A stretch of DNA of 64,000 nt from Geoanaerobacter pelophilus (lineage in GTDB: Bacteria; Desulfobacterota; Desulfuromonadia; Geobacterales; DSM-12255), in NCBI RefSeq assembly GCF_018476885.1, contig NZ_JAHCVJ010000002.1, forward strand, positions 434,001 to 498,000, given 5' to 3'. This document shows positions 1 through 7,690 of this stretch, one piece after another. The translations under genes and the position numbers were made by a program. Position 1 is the stretch's first letter; each line of letters opens with the position of its first letter. Below the pieces are notes generated by a model. The model saw nothing but the letters and a program-made list of their open reading frames with translations, was not told the DNA's origin and searched no databases.

Positions 1-2
1 TC

Positions 3-797
3 ACTGCTGCCGACCTGCGGGATGTGGCCACTGAGCAGGGAGGGGTGCCGCTGGTAGTCCAATTGGTGGGGCATGGGCGGGAGGCGCTGGTCTCGGCGGC
101 AAGGGTGGCGCAGGAGGCTGGAGCTGCTCACATCAATCTCAACATGGGGTGTCCCTATGGTCGGATGGGCGGCGGCATGACCGGCGGGGGGATGCTCCGC
201 TGCCCGGATGATCTGGCAGAGGTCATCCCCGCCCTGCGGGAGGTCATCGCCGGCTCGTTCTCCGTAAAGATCCGGGCCGGCTACGACGATCCGGACCAGA
301 TCCTGTCGTTGCTGCCGCTCTTCGAGTCGAGTGGAGTGGATTTTCTGGTGCTGCATCCCCGGACCGTGGTCCAGAAGTACCAGGGAGTTGCCGACCATGG
401 GGTCACCACCCGGGTAGTGCGGGAGACCCTGCTGCCGGTGATTGCCAACGGGGATATCCGGAGCGCTGCCGATGGCAACCTGCTTCTGGGCGAAACCGGC
501 GCTGCCGGGCTGATGCTAGGGCGGGGCGCGATTGCCGATCCGCTGCTGTTCCTGCGCCTGCGGGGAGAGGTGCCTCCCGAACCCAGCCGGGAAGAGCGGA
601 GATTGGAGCTTGCCCGCTATCTGAGGGAGATGCTGACCCGCTATAGCCAGCTGTTCTGCGGCGACATGCAGGTGCTGAGCAAGATCAAGGAGATCATTGC
701 CTACCTGGATGATCCGGAACTGACCAAACCGCTCAAGGAACTGCGGCGGGCCAGAACCTTGCAGGCGTTCGCAACTGCCCTGCACGGGCTGTGTTGA
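3..797 (+). CDS. tRNA-dihydrouridine synthase, 5'-truncated by window edge
   Basis: Flavoenzyme of the Dus family that reduces uridine to dihydrouridine in tRNA, in the cytoplasm. The reading frame is open to the left edge: codons from position 3 read TAADLRD before the GTG at 24, and the N-terminal strand of the TIM barrel is missing, so the true start lies outside the window. Visible marks are VQLVGHG, then INLNMGCPYGRM whose GCP cysteine matches the catalytic cysteine of the family, the VKIRAGYDD strand, VLHPRT, and IANGDI with LMLGRGA for the FMN phosphate. The glycine-rich stretch after GCP (GGGMTGGGML) is longer than in E. coli DusA/B/C. Which of the three it resembles most cannot be decided here. 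Confidence 0.88.
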   Translation, partial: TAADLRDVATEQGGVPLVVQLVGHGREALVSAARVAQEAGAAHINLNMGCPYGRMGGGMTGGGMLRCPDDLAEVIPALREVIAGSFSVKIRAGYDDPDQILSLLPLFESSGVDFLVLHPRTVVQKYQGVADHGVTTRVVRETLLPVIANGDIRSAADGNLLLGETGAAGLMLGRGAIADPLLFLRLRGEVPPEPSREERRLELARYLREMLTRYSQLFCGDMQVLSKIKEIIAYLDDPELTKPLKELRRARTLQAFATALHGLC

Positions 798-869
798 GTA
801 GGACCTCGGGGATTACGGTGACACCATTACGGCATGCCACATGCGGCCAAGCGGTTGTGGTCTGGTCTG

Positions 870-1874
870 CTATGGCTTTATCTCGACAACGGTGCCATTT
901 GGCACTGCCTTGGCAATTTCCTCTATTTCTTCGTCAGTGACAGCGATACACCCTTTTGTCCAGTCAATGCCGGTGTGCATATCGCCAACCCACGAGAACC
1001 CGTTCTTAATGCCGTGGATCATGATATCGCCACCCGGAGCGACTCCCAGCTGTCTTGCCCGCTTCTTGTCGCGCTCGTTGGGATAGGAAATATGCAGCGA
1101 CAGGTGATAACGGCTGTCCTTGTTCCGTGAATCTATGGCATAGATCCCCTCCGGGGTCTTGTTGTCACCCTGTTTCTCCTTTGGACCGTCAGGGTTCCCC
1201 CCCAAGGCAATTTTGTAGGTTTTTAGCACCTCGCCCTTGGAGAACAGGGTCAAGCGGCGCTGCTTTTTTTCAATCAGGATCCTGTCTGCCGACCCCTTCT
1301 GGATTGCCAGGCCAGCAGCCTTTTGTTCCAGTGCTGCAATCTTTTGCTGCAGCAGCTCGATCTCGGTCTCCTTGAGTTTCACCTGTTGCTGGAGAGCAGC
1401 AACTTCCTGGCGGAGCGTCTCGTTGAGTTGTTGCTGCCCGGCAATCGTCCGGTCTTTAGCCGTAACATTGTTGAGGTAAAAGACCATCATTTCACTGTCC
1501 TGCCGATAGCCGCTCCCCGGGTAATCCTTTATCAGCTTCTGAAAACATTCCAGGGCCTTCTGATAATCTTTTTGCTCGTTCTGCGGATGGGCATAAACAA
1601 TAGCCATCTCGAACAGCACCCGATCCGTTGTGGCAGGATATTTTTCAATGATCTCTTGATATTTGCTCAGAGAGGCCGGATAGCTCCCCTGACTGAAGAG
1701 TGTGTTCGCTTCTTCAAAGGTCGACTTGGCCTTAAAATCGTCACTGAAGTGGCTGCAGCCGCAGATCAGGACCATCGCGACGCCGATAAAGAGCCGACCA
1801 ATCCGGGCACGAATCCTGTGTGACGGCCAGAGTCCGACAGCTAGCCCAATGTGGCTAATTCCCCTTGCACGCAT
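870..1874 (-). CDS. Lipoprotein L,D-transpeptidase with N-terminal TPR-like/coiled-coil region
   Basis: Predicted periplasmic YkuD-family L,D-transpeptidase, which links the diaminopimelate of one peptidoglycan stem to another or to a lipoprotein. Length is 334 aa. A hydrophobic segment ends in the lipobox-like ICGC at about residue 40. Residues 50-140 look like a YbgF/TPR repeat region, and residues 145-195 are a Gln/Glu-rich coiled coil. The C-terminal YkuD domain carries IMIHGIKNG and the catalytic DWTKGCIAV (His...Cys). The ATG at 1874 has a purine-rich GGGGAAAG upstream, so the long basic N-terminus before the signal segment is kept, although it is unusual. It lies downstream of an Lpp-like lipoprotein gene and a second L,D-transpeptidase on the same strand, which suggests a shared envelope role. 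Confidence 0.85.
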   Translation of the reverse strand: MRARGISHIGLAVGLWPSHRIRARIGRLFIGVAMVLICGCSHFSDDFKAKSTFEEANTLFSQGSYPASLSKYQEIIEKYPATTDRVLFEMAIVYAHPQNEQKDYQKALECFQKLIKDYPGSGYRQDSEMMVFYLNNVTAKDRTIAGQQQLNETLRQEVAALQQQVKLKETEIELLQQKIAALEQKAAGLAIQKGSADRILIEKKQRRLTLFSKGEVLKTYKIALGGNPDGPKEKQGDNKTPEGIYAIDSRNKDSRYHLSLHISYPNERDKKRARQLGVAPGGDIMIHGIKNGFSWVGDMHTGIDWTKGCIAVTDEEIEEIAKAVPNGTVVEIKP

Positions 1875-1932
1875 CGCTTTCCCCTACGCAAAAGCATCAA
1901 AAAAAGTCTCAGAGCTGCAATCCTAACCAGCT

Positions 1933-1967
1933 AATGAAATGGCAGGGTTTTGCCCCTGCCATTCATT
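1933..1967 (-). terminator. Hairpin after the Lpp-like gene
   Basis: A 10-bp stem, AATGGCAGGG with CCCTGCCATT (1938-1947 and 1954-1963), is extended by AATG/CATT across one bulged A. It sits 12 bases past the stop of the lipoprotein gene. No T-run follows on the minus strand, so it could stabilise the mRNA end or act as a weak terminator. Confidence 0.5.
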
Positions 1968-1978
1968 ATCGGCAAATC

Positions 1979-2308
1979 TTACTTCCTCATTGATTTCTGG
2001 AAAACGGCTTCGGCTTTTGCCGCCTTTTCATCGGCAATCCGTTCCTTTTCAGCGGCTACCTTTTCCCGCTCCTCCGCTGCCTTCACCGCATTTTCGACGC
2101 GGGCGGCGGCAGCGTCTGCCTGCAATCTGGCGGCATCAGCTGCTGCCTTGGCAGCCTGTGCATCCTGCACTGCCTGATCGGCTTTAGCCCCAATCAGCTT
2201 TTCCTGCGCCTGCACTTGCTCAAGTTCCCTTGTTGTTGCACAGCCGGTCAACGCGGCAAAAGCAAGCACTATCGCGATCCCCAAAAGACTTTTCTTCATT
2301 TTTGTCAC
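1979..2308 (-). CDS. Lpp/OprI-like alanine-rich outer-membrane lipoprotein with C-terminal lysine
   Basis: Small lipoprotein of 109 aa. It has the signal peptide MTKMKKSLLGIAIVLAFAAL followed by lipobox LTGC (Cys22). The rest is an uninterrupted Ala/Glu/Lys helix with hydrophobic heptads, like the alanine-zipper trimers of Lpp and OprI. It ends in SMRK: a C-terminal Lys is the residue that L,D-transpeptidases attach to peptidoglycan in E. coli Lpp (known for Lpp, inferred here). The RBS GGAGGTGA is ideal. The gene lies between two L,D-transpeptidase genes, which supports a Braun-lipoprotein-like tether. At 109 aa it is longer than E. coli Lpp (about 58 mature residues), so a wider periplasmic spacing is possible. 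Confidence 0.78.
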   Translation of the reverse strand: MTKMKKSLLGIAIVLAFAALTGCATTRELEQVQAQEKLIGAKADQAVQDAQAAKAAADAARLQADAAAARVENAVKAAEEREKVAAEKERIADEKAAKAEAVFQKSMRK

Positions 2309-2322
2309 CTCCGTTTAGTTAA

Positions 2323-2346
2323 GTCCCCTCAGCAAAATGAGAGGAC
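2323..2346 (-). terminator. Possible hairpin between transpeptidase and Lpp-like genes
   Basis: GTCCTCTC pairs with GAGGGGAC (8 bp, one G-U) around an 8-base loop, in the gap between the stop of the upstream transpeptidase and the RBS of the Lpp-like gene. There is no strong T-run. It may partly separate the two transcripts or cap the lipoprotein mRNA. Confidence 0.35.
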
Positions 2347-2391
2347 ATGCACCGCTCACCGCATCTCCGACCTGAGATAAAGCGGCAGCGA

Positions 2392-3714
2392 CTAGCCCTG
2401 CTGGTCAGGCTCAATCAAGATCCCGTCTATTTCCAAATCTATTTTCAAGCGTTTTACCGCATCCCTGGCCGCACTGATATCGGGAAACGGGCCGGCAATT
2501 ACCCGGTGGCTGTCGTTCTTTGCCAATACCCGTGCCGGGATCGGTGGCCCCTGGTGGTTAATGATGGCGGCAAGCCGCAAAGCATCGGTCTCGTCACGCA
2601 CAGTAGCCGCCAGCACATACCAGGCATCAGGTTTCAGTTCCGGTAATTCCGGTCGTCCGTACAGTTTGGCCGGGTGTGCAACTGCGATCGGCGGTTCGGC
2701 CTCTGTTGCGGCTCCTTGTCTCATCGCAAAGATGGGCACTGGAATTCCCTGGGCCGCCAGCTGAACCTCCTTGACTTTTTTCCAGTCAAGCGTAGTCGCC
2801 GCTTTCTTTTCGAGGTCCCGCAATTTTGCGTAAACCTTCTCCAGCTCAGCAACACCTGAGTCTTCCTGGGGCTTATGTGCCTCCAGATACAGCACCCCAT
2901 CTTGTTGGCCGAGGAGATAGGGCTGGTTAACAATCACGACCGGAGTCTTTACCGGGGTGTCGTCGTAGAGCATCTGCACATTTTCCGGATAAAGCCGCAA
3001 ACAGCCATTGCTTGCCTTAAGGCCGATGCTGGCCGGTTTATTGGTGCCATGGATCAAATAGCCTGCTTTGCTCAAATAGAGCGCGCGGTCCCCCAGGGGG
3101 TTCAGAGGCCCCGGCGGAACCTTTGCCGGCAGGGGATCCCCTTTTTTCCGATGATCTTCGGCAATGGACGCAGGCACATACCAGGTCGGTCGGGTTGCCT
3201 TGCGTTGCACGTACATCTGACCGGTGGGGGTGGGGCGCTCTTTGGTGCCGATGCCTACCGGGTAGGTCGTCACCGCCAGCGAGTTACCATCACCTTTGAA
3301 GTGAAACAGCCGCATGGTGGCCAAGTTAATCACGATCCCCTTGCGCGGGGCGTCCGGCAGGATGAAATTCAGCGGCAATACCACGCGCGCTCCGGGTTCC
3401 GGCACCCAGACATCAACGCCGGGATTGGCTGCGCTGATGGCAGTGAGTCCCAGGCCGAAGTGCCGGGCAATATCCGGCAGGGTGTCTCCCGGTTCCAGCC
3501 TCACGGTAGCCAGCCGGCCAATGACGTCGTCGCCACGGGCCACGGAAAATTCGTTCTTCTCGATATCCTGGGCAAGCGGGCCGGAGAACAGCGCCGAATC
3601 GCCCTTAACGCTTTTCATAACGGCACAGCCATTGAGAGTTGCCAGGACCAGACATAGCGCCAGCAGGCGCAGTCCTAAATTTGCTAAGCGTGACAGATCA
3701 ATGATTCGGCACAT
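2392..3714 (-). CDS. L,D-transpeptidase: lipoprotein signal, LysM-like, YkuD, SPOR
   Basis: Predicted outer-envelope peptidoglycan cross-linking enzyme of about 440 aa from the ATG at 3714. A signal peptide ends in the lipobox LNGC. A LysM-like segment follows (LEPGDTLPDIARHFGLGL ... NPGVDVWVPEPG), then the YkuD domain with YLIHGTNKP and catalytic SNGCLRLY, a linker, and a C-terminal SPOR-type domain (DAWYVLAATVRD ... HRVIAGPF) that would bind denuded glycan. The frame stays open further upstream to 3963, but that extension merely translates the riboswitch leader and is rejected. The RBS is weak (AGGGA about 15 bases upstream). Expression is probably set by the two tandem riboswitches immediately upstream on the same strand. 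Confidence 0.87.
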   Translation of the reverse strand: MCRIIDLSRLANLGLRLLALCLVLATLNGCAVMKSVKGDSALFSGPLAQDIEKNEFSVARGDDVIGRLATVRLEPGDTLPDIARHFGLGLTAISAANPGVDVWVPEPGARVVLPLNFILPDAPRKGIVINLATMRLFHFKGDGNSLAVTTYPVGIGTKERPTPTGQMYVQRKATRPTWYVPASIAEDHRKKGDPLPAKVPPGPLNPLGDRALYLSKAGYLIHGTNKPASIGLKASNGCLRLYPENVQMLYDDTPVKTPVVIVNQPYLLGQQDGVLYLEAHKPQEDSGVAELEKVYAKLRDLEKKAATTLDWKKVKEVQLAAQGIPVPIFAMRQGAATEAEPPIAVAHPAKLYGRPELPELKPDAWYVLAATVRDETDALRLAAIINHQGPPIPARVLAKNDSHRVIAGPFPDISAARDAVKRLKIDLEIDGILIEPDQQG

Positions 3715-3752
3715 GGGTTGAATGAGGTCCCTTTCCCAACAATGTTCTTGAT

Positions 3753-3862
3753 AAAAAAATGCCGGGCCCGAACATCGCGTGATATTTCGGCAACCCGGCT
3801 GTCTCAGTGAGACCCTGTAGGCTTTCCGCCCCACCCTCGCGGGTGGTTGAGTATTATCGCTT
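3753..3862 (-). promoter_or_regulatory. GEMM-I riboswitch, proximal copy, cGAMP-type (GEMM-Ib), with terminator
   Basis: Read on the minus strand, the aptamer (about 3862-3781) contains GATAATACTCAACC, a P2 stem CCACCC-GCGA-GGGTGG with a GNRA loop, GGGGCGGAAAGCC, a P3 stem GGGTCTC/GAGAC, then CCGGGTTGCCGAAATATC. This matches the GEMM-I (c-di-GMP-I) fold and closely resembles the Geobacter 3',3'-cGAMP aptamers as I remember them. By my alignment the base at the ligand-selectivity position (G20 in the V. cholerae aptamer) is A, which marks GEMM-Ib. The 3' half of P1 also forms a terminator: GCCGGG (minus strand) pairs with CCCGGC spanning 3761-3799, followed by seven T (3759-3753). Ligand binding should block the terminator, giving an ON switch (inference). 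Confidence 0.88.
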
Positions 3863-3924
3863 ACCACCAATTTTAAGCTTTGCCGCACCTGGCTTGTTCG
3901 ACCTCGACTGACTGATTTGACAAC

Positions 3925-4032
3925 AAAAAAGCCGAGGCCAAATATCGTGTGATATTTCGGCAACCCGGCTGTCTCGGTGAGACCCTATAGGCTTTCCGCC
4001 CCATTCTTGCGAATGGTTGAGTATTATCGTCT
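3925..4032 (-). promoter_or_regulatory. GEMM-I riboswitch, distal tandem copy, cGAMP-type, with terminator
   Basis: Second complete copy 170 bases upstream of the first, same orientation. The aptamer is at about 4032-3951: the same GATAATACTCAACC 5' segment, P2 CCATTC-GCAA-GAATGG, GGGGCGGAAAGCC, P3 GGGTCTC/GAGAC and the same 3' end. Compensatory differences in P2 (CACCC/GGGTG versus CATTC/GAATG) show that the fold is conserved. Its own terminator stem (3931-3969, GCCGGG...GATATTTGGCCTCGGC on the minus strand) ends in six T (3930-3925). Two full aptamer-terminator units in series would act as a stacked gate on one gene. Confidence 0.88.
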
Positions 4033-4055
4033 ATCGCTCAAGCAATTTTCAAGCA

Positions 4056-4084
4056 TTGCTATCATTTCTATCGTGGCTTGTCAA
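4056..4084 (-). promoter_or_regulatory. Putative promoter for the tandem-riboswitch transcript
   Basis: On the minus strand TTGACA (4084-4079) is followed after 17 bases by TAGCAA (4061-4056). Transcription would begin near 4049, just before the distal aptamer. The -35 is consensus and the -10 is weak. The rest of the 3715-4268 gap upstream of srkA shows no gene. Confidence 0.45.
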
Positions 4085-4268
4085 TAGTTTCCCAAAGTGA
4101 TGCTGGAGCCATTTCCACCTCTATTCTGCTTGCAACGGCGCAGACAAAGCGACAAGAGGTGACTTTGTGCAAAATAGGTTGTGCTTAATTTTCAAAATGT
4201 GCGATTCTTAGCCGCCCGCACAACAATGTGCCGATGAAAGCAACCGGACAACCAGGCGAAAGAGCACA

Positions 4269-5255
4269 ATGACAGTACACCAGCATTCCTTTCACAAACT
4301 CACCCCTGACTTTGTCATGGACGCCGTCGAGAGCCAGGGGTTTCACTGCGATTGCCGCAATCTTAGCCTGAACAGCTACGAGAACCGCGTCTATCAGGTC
4401 GGCATTGAGGATGCCAAGCCGCTGATCGCCAAGTTCTACCGTTCCGGGCGCTGGTCTTCCCAGCAGATCATCGAGGAGCACCAGTTCAGCCTCGAACTTG
4501 CCGAACATGAGCTGCCGGTAGTAGCGCCCTGGCAGAATCCCGCCGGTGAGAGCCTCTTTCGGCACCATGGCTTGAAATTCGCCCTCTACCCCCAGCAAGG
4601 GGGGCATGCCCCGGAGTTTGACAATCTGGACAACCTGCTGATCCTGGGCCGGATGCTGGGCCGGATGCATCGTATCGGCGCGGTCAAGCCGTTTCGTTAT
4701 CGGCCAACTCTGGATAGCCTCAGCTTTGGCCACGAGAGCGTTGCCCTGATCCGGGAGAACTTTATTCCGGCTGAGTATCGTGAAAGCTACACCGCCTTGA
4801 CCGATCAGCTGTTGGAGAAGATCGAACAGGGGCTGGCTGCAGCCGGGCAGATTCGCTACATCAGGGTGCATGGCGACTGCCACAGCGGCAATATTCTCTG
4901 GCGCGACCATGCCCCCCATTTTGTGGATTTCGACGATAGCCGTATGGCCCCGGCGGTTCAGGATTTATGGATGATGCTGTCCGGTGAGCGTTCGCGCAAG
5001 ATTTCCCAGTTGGATGCCTTGCTGGAAGGGTACAATGAATTCTTCGACTTCGATCCAGCCGAGTTACGGCTGATAGAGGTGCTGCGCACCCTGCGCATGC
5101 TGCACTACAGCGCCTGGCTTGCCCGCCGCTGGGATGACCCGGCGTTTCCGATTGCCTTTCCCTGGTTCAACAGTGTGCGCTACTGGGGCGAACAGATCCT
5201 GGAGCTGCGCGAACAGATGGCGGCGCTGGATGAGCCGCCGCTTGAGCTGCTGTAG
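4269..5255 (+). CDS. srkA: Stress response Ser/Thr kinase SrkA (YihE/RdoA family)
   Basis: Cytoplasmic protein kinase of the SrkA family, linked in E. coli to Cpx stress and protection from stress-induced death. At 328 aa it has the same length as the E. coli protein. Shared marks in order: LNSYENRVYQ (nucleotide-binding loop), AKFYRSGRW with the phosphate-anchoring Lys, IEEHQFSLELAEHELPV, LGRMLGRMHRIG, the catalytic loop VHGDCHSGNILWRD, the metal-binding FVDFDDSRMAPAVQDLW, and RRWDDPAFPIAFPW near the C-terminus. It starts at ATG 4269 after AGGCGAAAGAG. It is monocistronic, with the divergent riboswitch-controlled gene upstream. I am confident from the near-continuous family motif match. Confidence 0.95.
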   Translation: MTVHQHSFHKLTPDFVMDAVESQGFHCDCRNLSLNSYENRVYQVGIEDAKPLIAKFYRSGRWSSQQIIEEHQFSLELAEHELPVVAPWQNPAGESLFRHHGLKFALYPQQGGHAPEFDNLDNLLILGRMLGRMHRIGAVKPFRYRPTLDSLSFGHESVALIRENFIPAEYRESYTALTDQLLEKIEQGLAAAGQIRYIRVHGDCHSGNILWRDHAPHFVDFDDSRMAPAVQDLWMMLSGERSRKISQLDALLEGYNEFFDFDPAELRLIEVLRTLRMLHYSAWLARRWDDPAFPIAFPWFNSVRYWGEQILELREQMAALDEPPLELL

Positions 5256-5416
5256 CTTACAGGAGGGATCTCGGGGGACAAGGCAACAAATGCAAAAACC
5301 GAGTCCTGGTCACGCCAGTAATAAATCCTGTGCTTTCATGAATGTATGCTATAGTTAGATCAGTCGTACCTTTGGTGAATACCCACCATACGAGTCGGCA
5401 CTAAGGAGCAGAAATC

Positions 5417-5545
5417 ATGAGTAAAGGCACGAGCAGCAGGAAAGAAGGCAAAAAAGCCGCCGCCACGACCCCGAAGGAAAAAAAGGCTGCTAAAAAGATC
5501 AAGAAGGCTGAGAAACAATTCAGCATAGCGGCCCAGGTACATTAA
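5417..5545 (+). CDS. Small Lys/Ala-rich basic protein, 42 aa
   Basis: Short ORF starting ATG at 5417 behind a good RBS (AAGGAG at 5403-5408) and ending at 5545. The product has about 14 lysines, is rich in Ala, and has the C-terminal end FSIAAQVH. Lys-Ala composition suggests nucleic-acid binding, but no family is recognised. An extended -10 (TGC TATAGT, 5348-5355) lies upstream, and a strong terminator of the window-wide GGCGGCC type follows at 5595-5622. Promoter, RBS, ORF and terminator together support a real monocistronic gene. Confidence 0.6.
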   Translation: MSKGTSSRKEGKKAAATTPKEKKAAKKIKKAEKQFSIAAQVH

Positions 5546-5594
5546 TCAGGCCTGTTTCTCTCGGGTCACAACCGATTTATTCACGCTTAATGTT

Positions 5595-5622
5595 AAAGGC
5601 GGCCAGTTGGCCGCCTTTTTTC
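5595..5622 (+). terminator. Rho-independent terminator, GGCGGCC family
   Basis: AAAGGCGGCC pairs with GGCCGCCTTT around the loop AGTT, followed by TTTTTCTTT. It terminates the small basic-protein gene. Confidence 0.85.
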
Positions 5623-5739
5623 TTTATTGAAGATCACGCCAAAACCCAGGGCATTAACCCAACATTGCTTGTTGCCCCGCTGAACTCACGGCTGAAGTAG
5701 TGCTGGCAGTTATCAGCCGTGGTCCGATTTCCGTAGAAT

Positions 5740-5767
5740 TTGTCGATCAGTGTTGTTTTGCTATACT
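5740..5767 (+). promoter_or_regulatory. Sigma70-like promoter of the desaturase gene
   Basis: TTGTCG, 16-base spacer, TATACT preceded by TTGC (extended -10). It lies 45 bases before the chosen start codon at 5812. Confidence 0.55.
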
Positions 5768-5811
5768 TTATTCTTGTCGAGGTTCCGAGTCTTCTGTCGA
5801 AGGGGCTGCCT

Positions 5812-6834
5812 ATGTCCTTCAACCCGGTGTTGGTGATCACCAAGACTGAAAAACCGGCGTGGTACCAGTCCTCCGCCCGCTTTGCCAAGGCTGACAACCG
5901 TACCGCAGTCCGGCAACTGCTTACTACCATCATTCCCTATCTCGCCCTGCTGGCTACCATGGGTTACACCGTGCAAAACGGCTACCCTTATTGGTTCACC
6001 CTGACTCTCGGCATAGCAGCCGCCGCCTTGTTTGCCCGGATTTTCATCCTGTTCCATGACTGCACCCACGGCTCACTGTTCTCCGCGCCACGCTGGAACC
6101 GAAATGTCGGTTACCTGTGCGGCATCCTCACGTTCACTGCTTTTCATGACTGGCGCAGAAGCCACGCCGGGCACCACATTACTGCCGGCGACCTGGACCG
6201 GCGCGGCATGGGAGACATCACCACCATGACCGTCGACGAATACCGGTCGGCAGCACCGCTGCAAAAACTGGCGTACCGGCTGTACCGTCACCCGCTTATC
6301 CTGCTGGGCATCGGACCGCTCTATTATTTTCTGCTGCGCAACCGCTATCCGTCTCCGGGAGCAAAGAAGATCGACTTCATCAGCGTGATCTGCACCGATC
6401 TGGCACTGGTCGTCATCTGGTTAACAGCCGGCTTGACCATCGGACTAAGAACCTATGTACTGGTCCAGCTGCCGGTACTGATAATGGCGGCAACACTCGG
6501 CATCTGGCTGTTCTACAATCAGCATCAGTTCGAAGGGGTTTACTGGGCCCGTCACGAGGAGTGGGACCCGTGGCGGGTTGCCATGGAAGGGGCGTCGTAT
6601 TACCGCTTGCCACCGCTGTTGCAGTGGGTGACGGGCAATATCGGCTTCCACCATGTCCACCACATGCGTCCCGGAATTCCGAACTACCGGCTCCAGGAGT
6701 GCTTCGAGGCAATAGCGGAACTTCAGCAAGTCAAACCGCTCACCGTGCGTAAGAGCCTGGGTTCGCTGCGCCTGAATCTCTACGACGAAAAACAACGCAC
6801 GCTGGTAAGTTTTCGCTCGCTGAAGGGCCATTAA
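5812..6834 (+). CDS. Membrane fatty-acid desaturase
   Basis: Integral membrane di-iron desaturase that introduces a double bond into acyl chains and so tunes membrane fluidity. Length is 340 aa from ATG 5812 (RBS AGGGG); the frame is open further upstream but over the promoter. The three histidine boxes are present: HDCTHGS, SHAGHH within HDWRRSHAGHH, and FHHVHHMRPGIPNY. Hydrophobic pairs lie before box 1 (LTTIIPYLALLATMGY and a Leu/Ala-rich segment) and between boxes 2 and 3 (LVVIWLTAGLTIGLRTYVLV), giving four likely membrane spans. The shape is that of the acyl-lipid DesA group. Regioselectivity cannot be read from sequence. Confidence 0.9.
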   Translation: MSFNPVLVITKTEKPAWYQSSARFAKADNRTAVRQLLTTIIPYLALLATMGYTVQNGYPYWFTLTLGIAAAALFARIFILFHDCTHGSLFSAPRWNRNVGYLCGILTFTAFHDWRRSHAGHHITAGDLDRRGMGDITTMTVDEYRSAAPLQKLAYRLYRHPLILLGIGPLYYFLLRNRYPSPGAKKIDFISVICTDLALVVIWLTAGLTIGLRTYVLVQLPVLIMAATLGIWLFYNQHQFEGVYWARHEEWDPWRVAMEGASYYRLPPLLQWVTGNIGFHHVHHMRPGIPNYRLQECFEAIAELQQVKPLTVRKSLGSLRLNLYDEKQRTLVSFRSLKGH

Positions 6835-6947
6835 GATCGCGCTAAGGGACAGGCTCTTTTTCGAGCGGAACCTCCTTTGTCGTTGGTGTCTTCTCTCCCC
6901 TGAATATGGCGATTGCCGCAAAGGACAAAAGAGGCTATCCTGCTGCT

Positions 6948-7580
6948 ATGGCACATTATCACCAGATACTTGATCGGCGCTGCTGGATTTTCGATCTTGA
7001 TGGAACTCTGACCCTGGCGGTGCATGATTTTGCCGCTATCCGGGAAACGCTCGGCATGGCAGACAGTGATCTTGACATTCTCGGCTTTCTTGCCTCTCTG
7101 CCGGCTGCAGAGGCCGCGACTAAGCATGCCCGGCTGATGGCGATCGAGTATGAGCTGGCGGCCAAGACCGCTGCTGCGCCCGGCGCTGAAAGGCTGCTTG
7201 ATCTGTTATCGAGGCGCGGTGCTCAGGTTGGCATCCTTACCCGCAATACGCGGGAGATTGCCCTCCATACGCTGGAACAGATCGGCCTCAGGCAGTACTT
7301 TACTCCGGAAGCGATCCTCGGTCGCGACGAAGCTGTGCCAAAACCGCACCCAGAGGGGATAACGAAACTTCTCGGTTCATGGGGGGGCACCCCGGACGAG
7401 GCGGTAATGGTGGGAGATTATCTGTTCGACCTGCAGGTGGGGCGCGCTGCCGGCACCGCCACCATTCATGTGGACCTCACCGGCGCCTTCCGGTGGCCCG
7501 AACTGGCCGACCTGGAGGTGGCAAATCTTGAGGAGCTGGCCGAGGAGCTACGGCTAAGTATGCAAGCATTCCAAGGATGA
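6948..7580 (+). CDS. HAD-superfamily hydrolase, phosphoglycolate-phosphatase-like
   Basis: Soluble HAD phosphatase of about 210 aa. Motif I is FDLDGTLT with the nucleophile and general acid, motif II is ILTRNT, motif III is the Lys of PKPHPEG, and motif IV is VGDYLFDL. A helical cap lies between motifs I and II. Substrate is unknown; the layout is that of subfamily IA (Gph, beta-phosphoglucomutase-like). The ATG at 6948 is preferred because AGAGG precedes it by about 13 bases; the ATG at 6906 has no RBS. It converges on ppiC across a perfect 15-bp hairpin. Confidence 0.82.
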   Translation: MAHYHQILDRRCWIFDLDGTLTLAVHDFAAIRETLGMADSDLDILGFLASLPAAEAATKHARLMAIEYELAAKTAAAPGAERLLDLLSRRGAQVGILTRNTREIALHTLEQIGLRQYFTPEAILGRDEAVPKPHPEGITKLLGSWGGTPDEAVMVGDYLFDLQVGRAAGTATIHVDLTGAFRWPELADLEVANLEELAEELRLSMQAFQG

Positions 7581-7634
7581 CCGGCATCTGGGATTATTGG
7601 GGAAATAGGTAAGTGACGATCGAAAACCGTACCG

Positions 7635-7667
7635 GGGCCTGGCTGCTTTATTAAAGCAGCCAGGCCC
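7635..7667. terminator. Bidirectional hairpin between HAD gene and ppiC
   Basis: A perfect 15-bp stem, GGGCCTGGCTGCTTT against AAAGCAGCCAGGCCC, with a 3-base loop, lies between two convergent genes. TTGTTGTT follows on the plus side. Confidence 0.8.
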
Positions 7668-7690
7668 TTGTTGTTACAGAAAAGGCCTGC

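Noticed and set aside
3715-3963. N-terminal extension of the L,D-transpeptidase frame (83 residues)
   Set aside because: It translates the riboswitch and terminator; no signal peptide would be at the N-terminus, and a lipoprotein start fits at 3714.
3753-4032. c-di-GMP as the riboswitch ligand
   Set aside because: The fold is GEMM-I, but the 5' segment and the A at the selectivity position resemble the cGAMP subclass; c-di-GMP kept only as an alternative.
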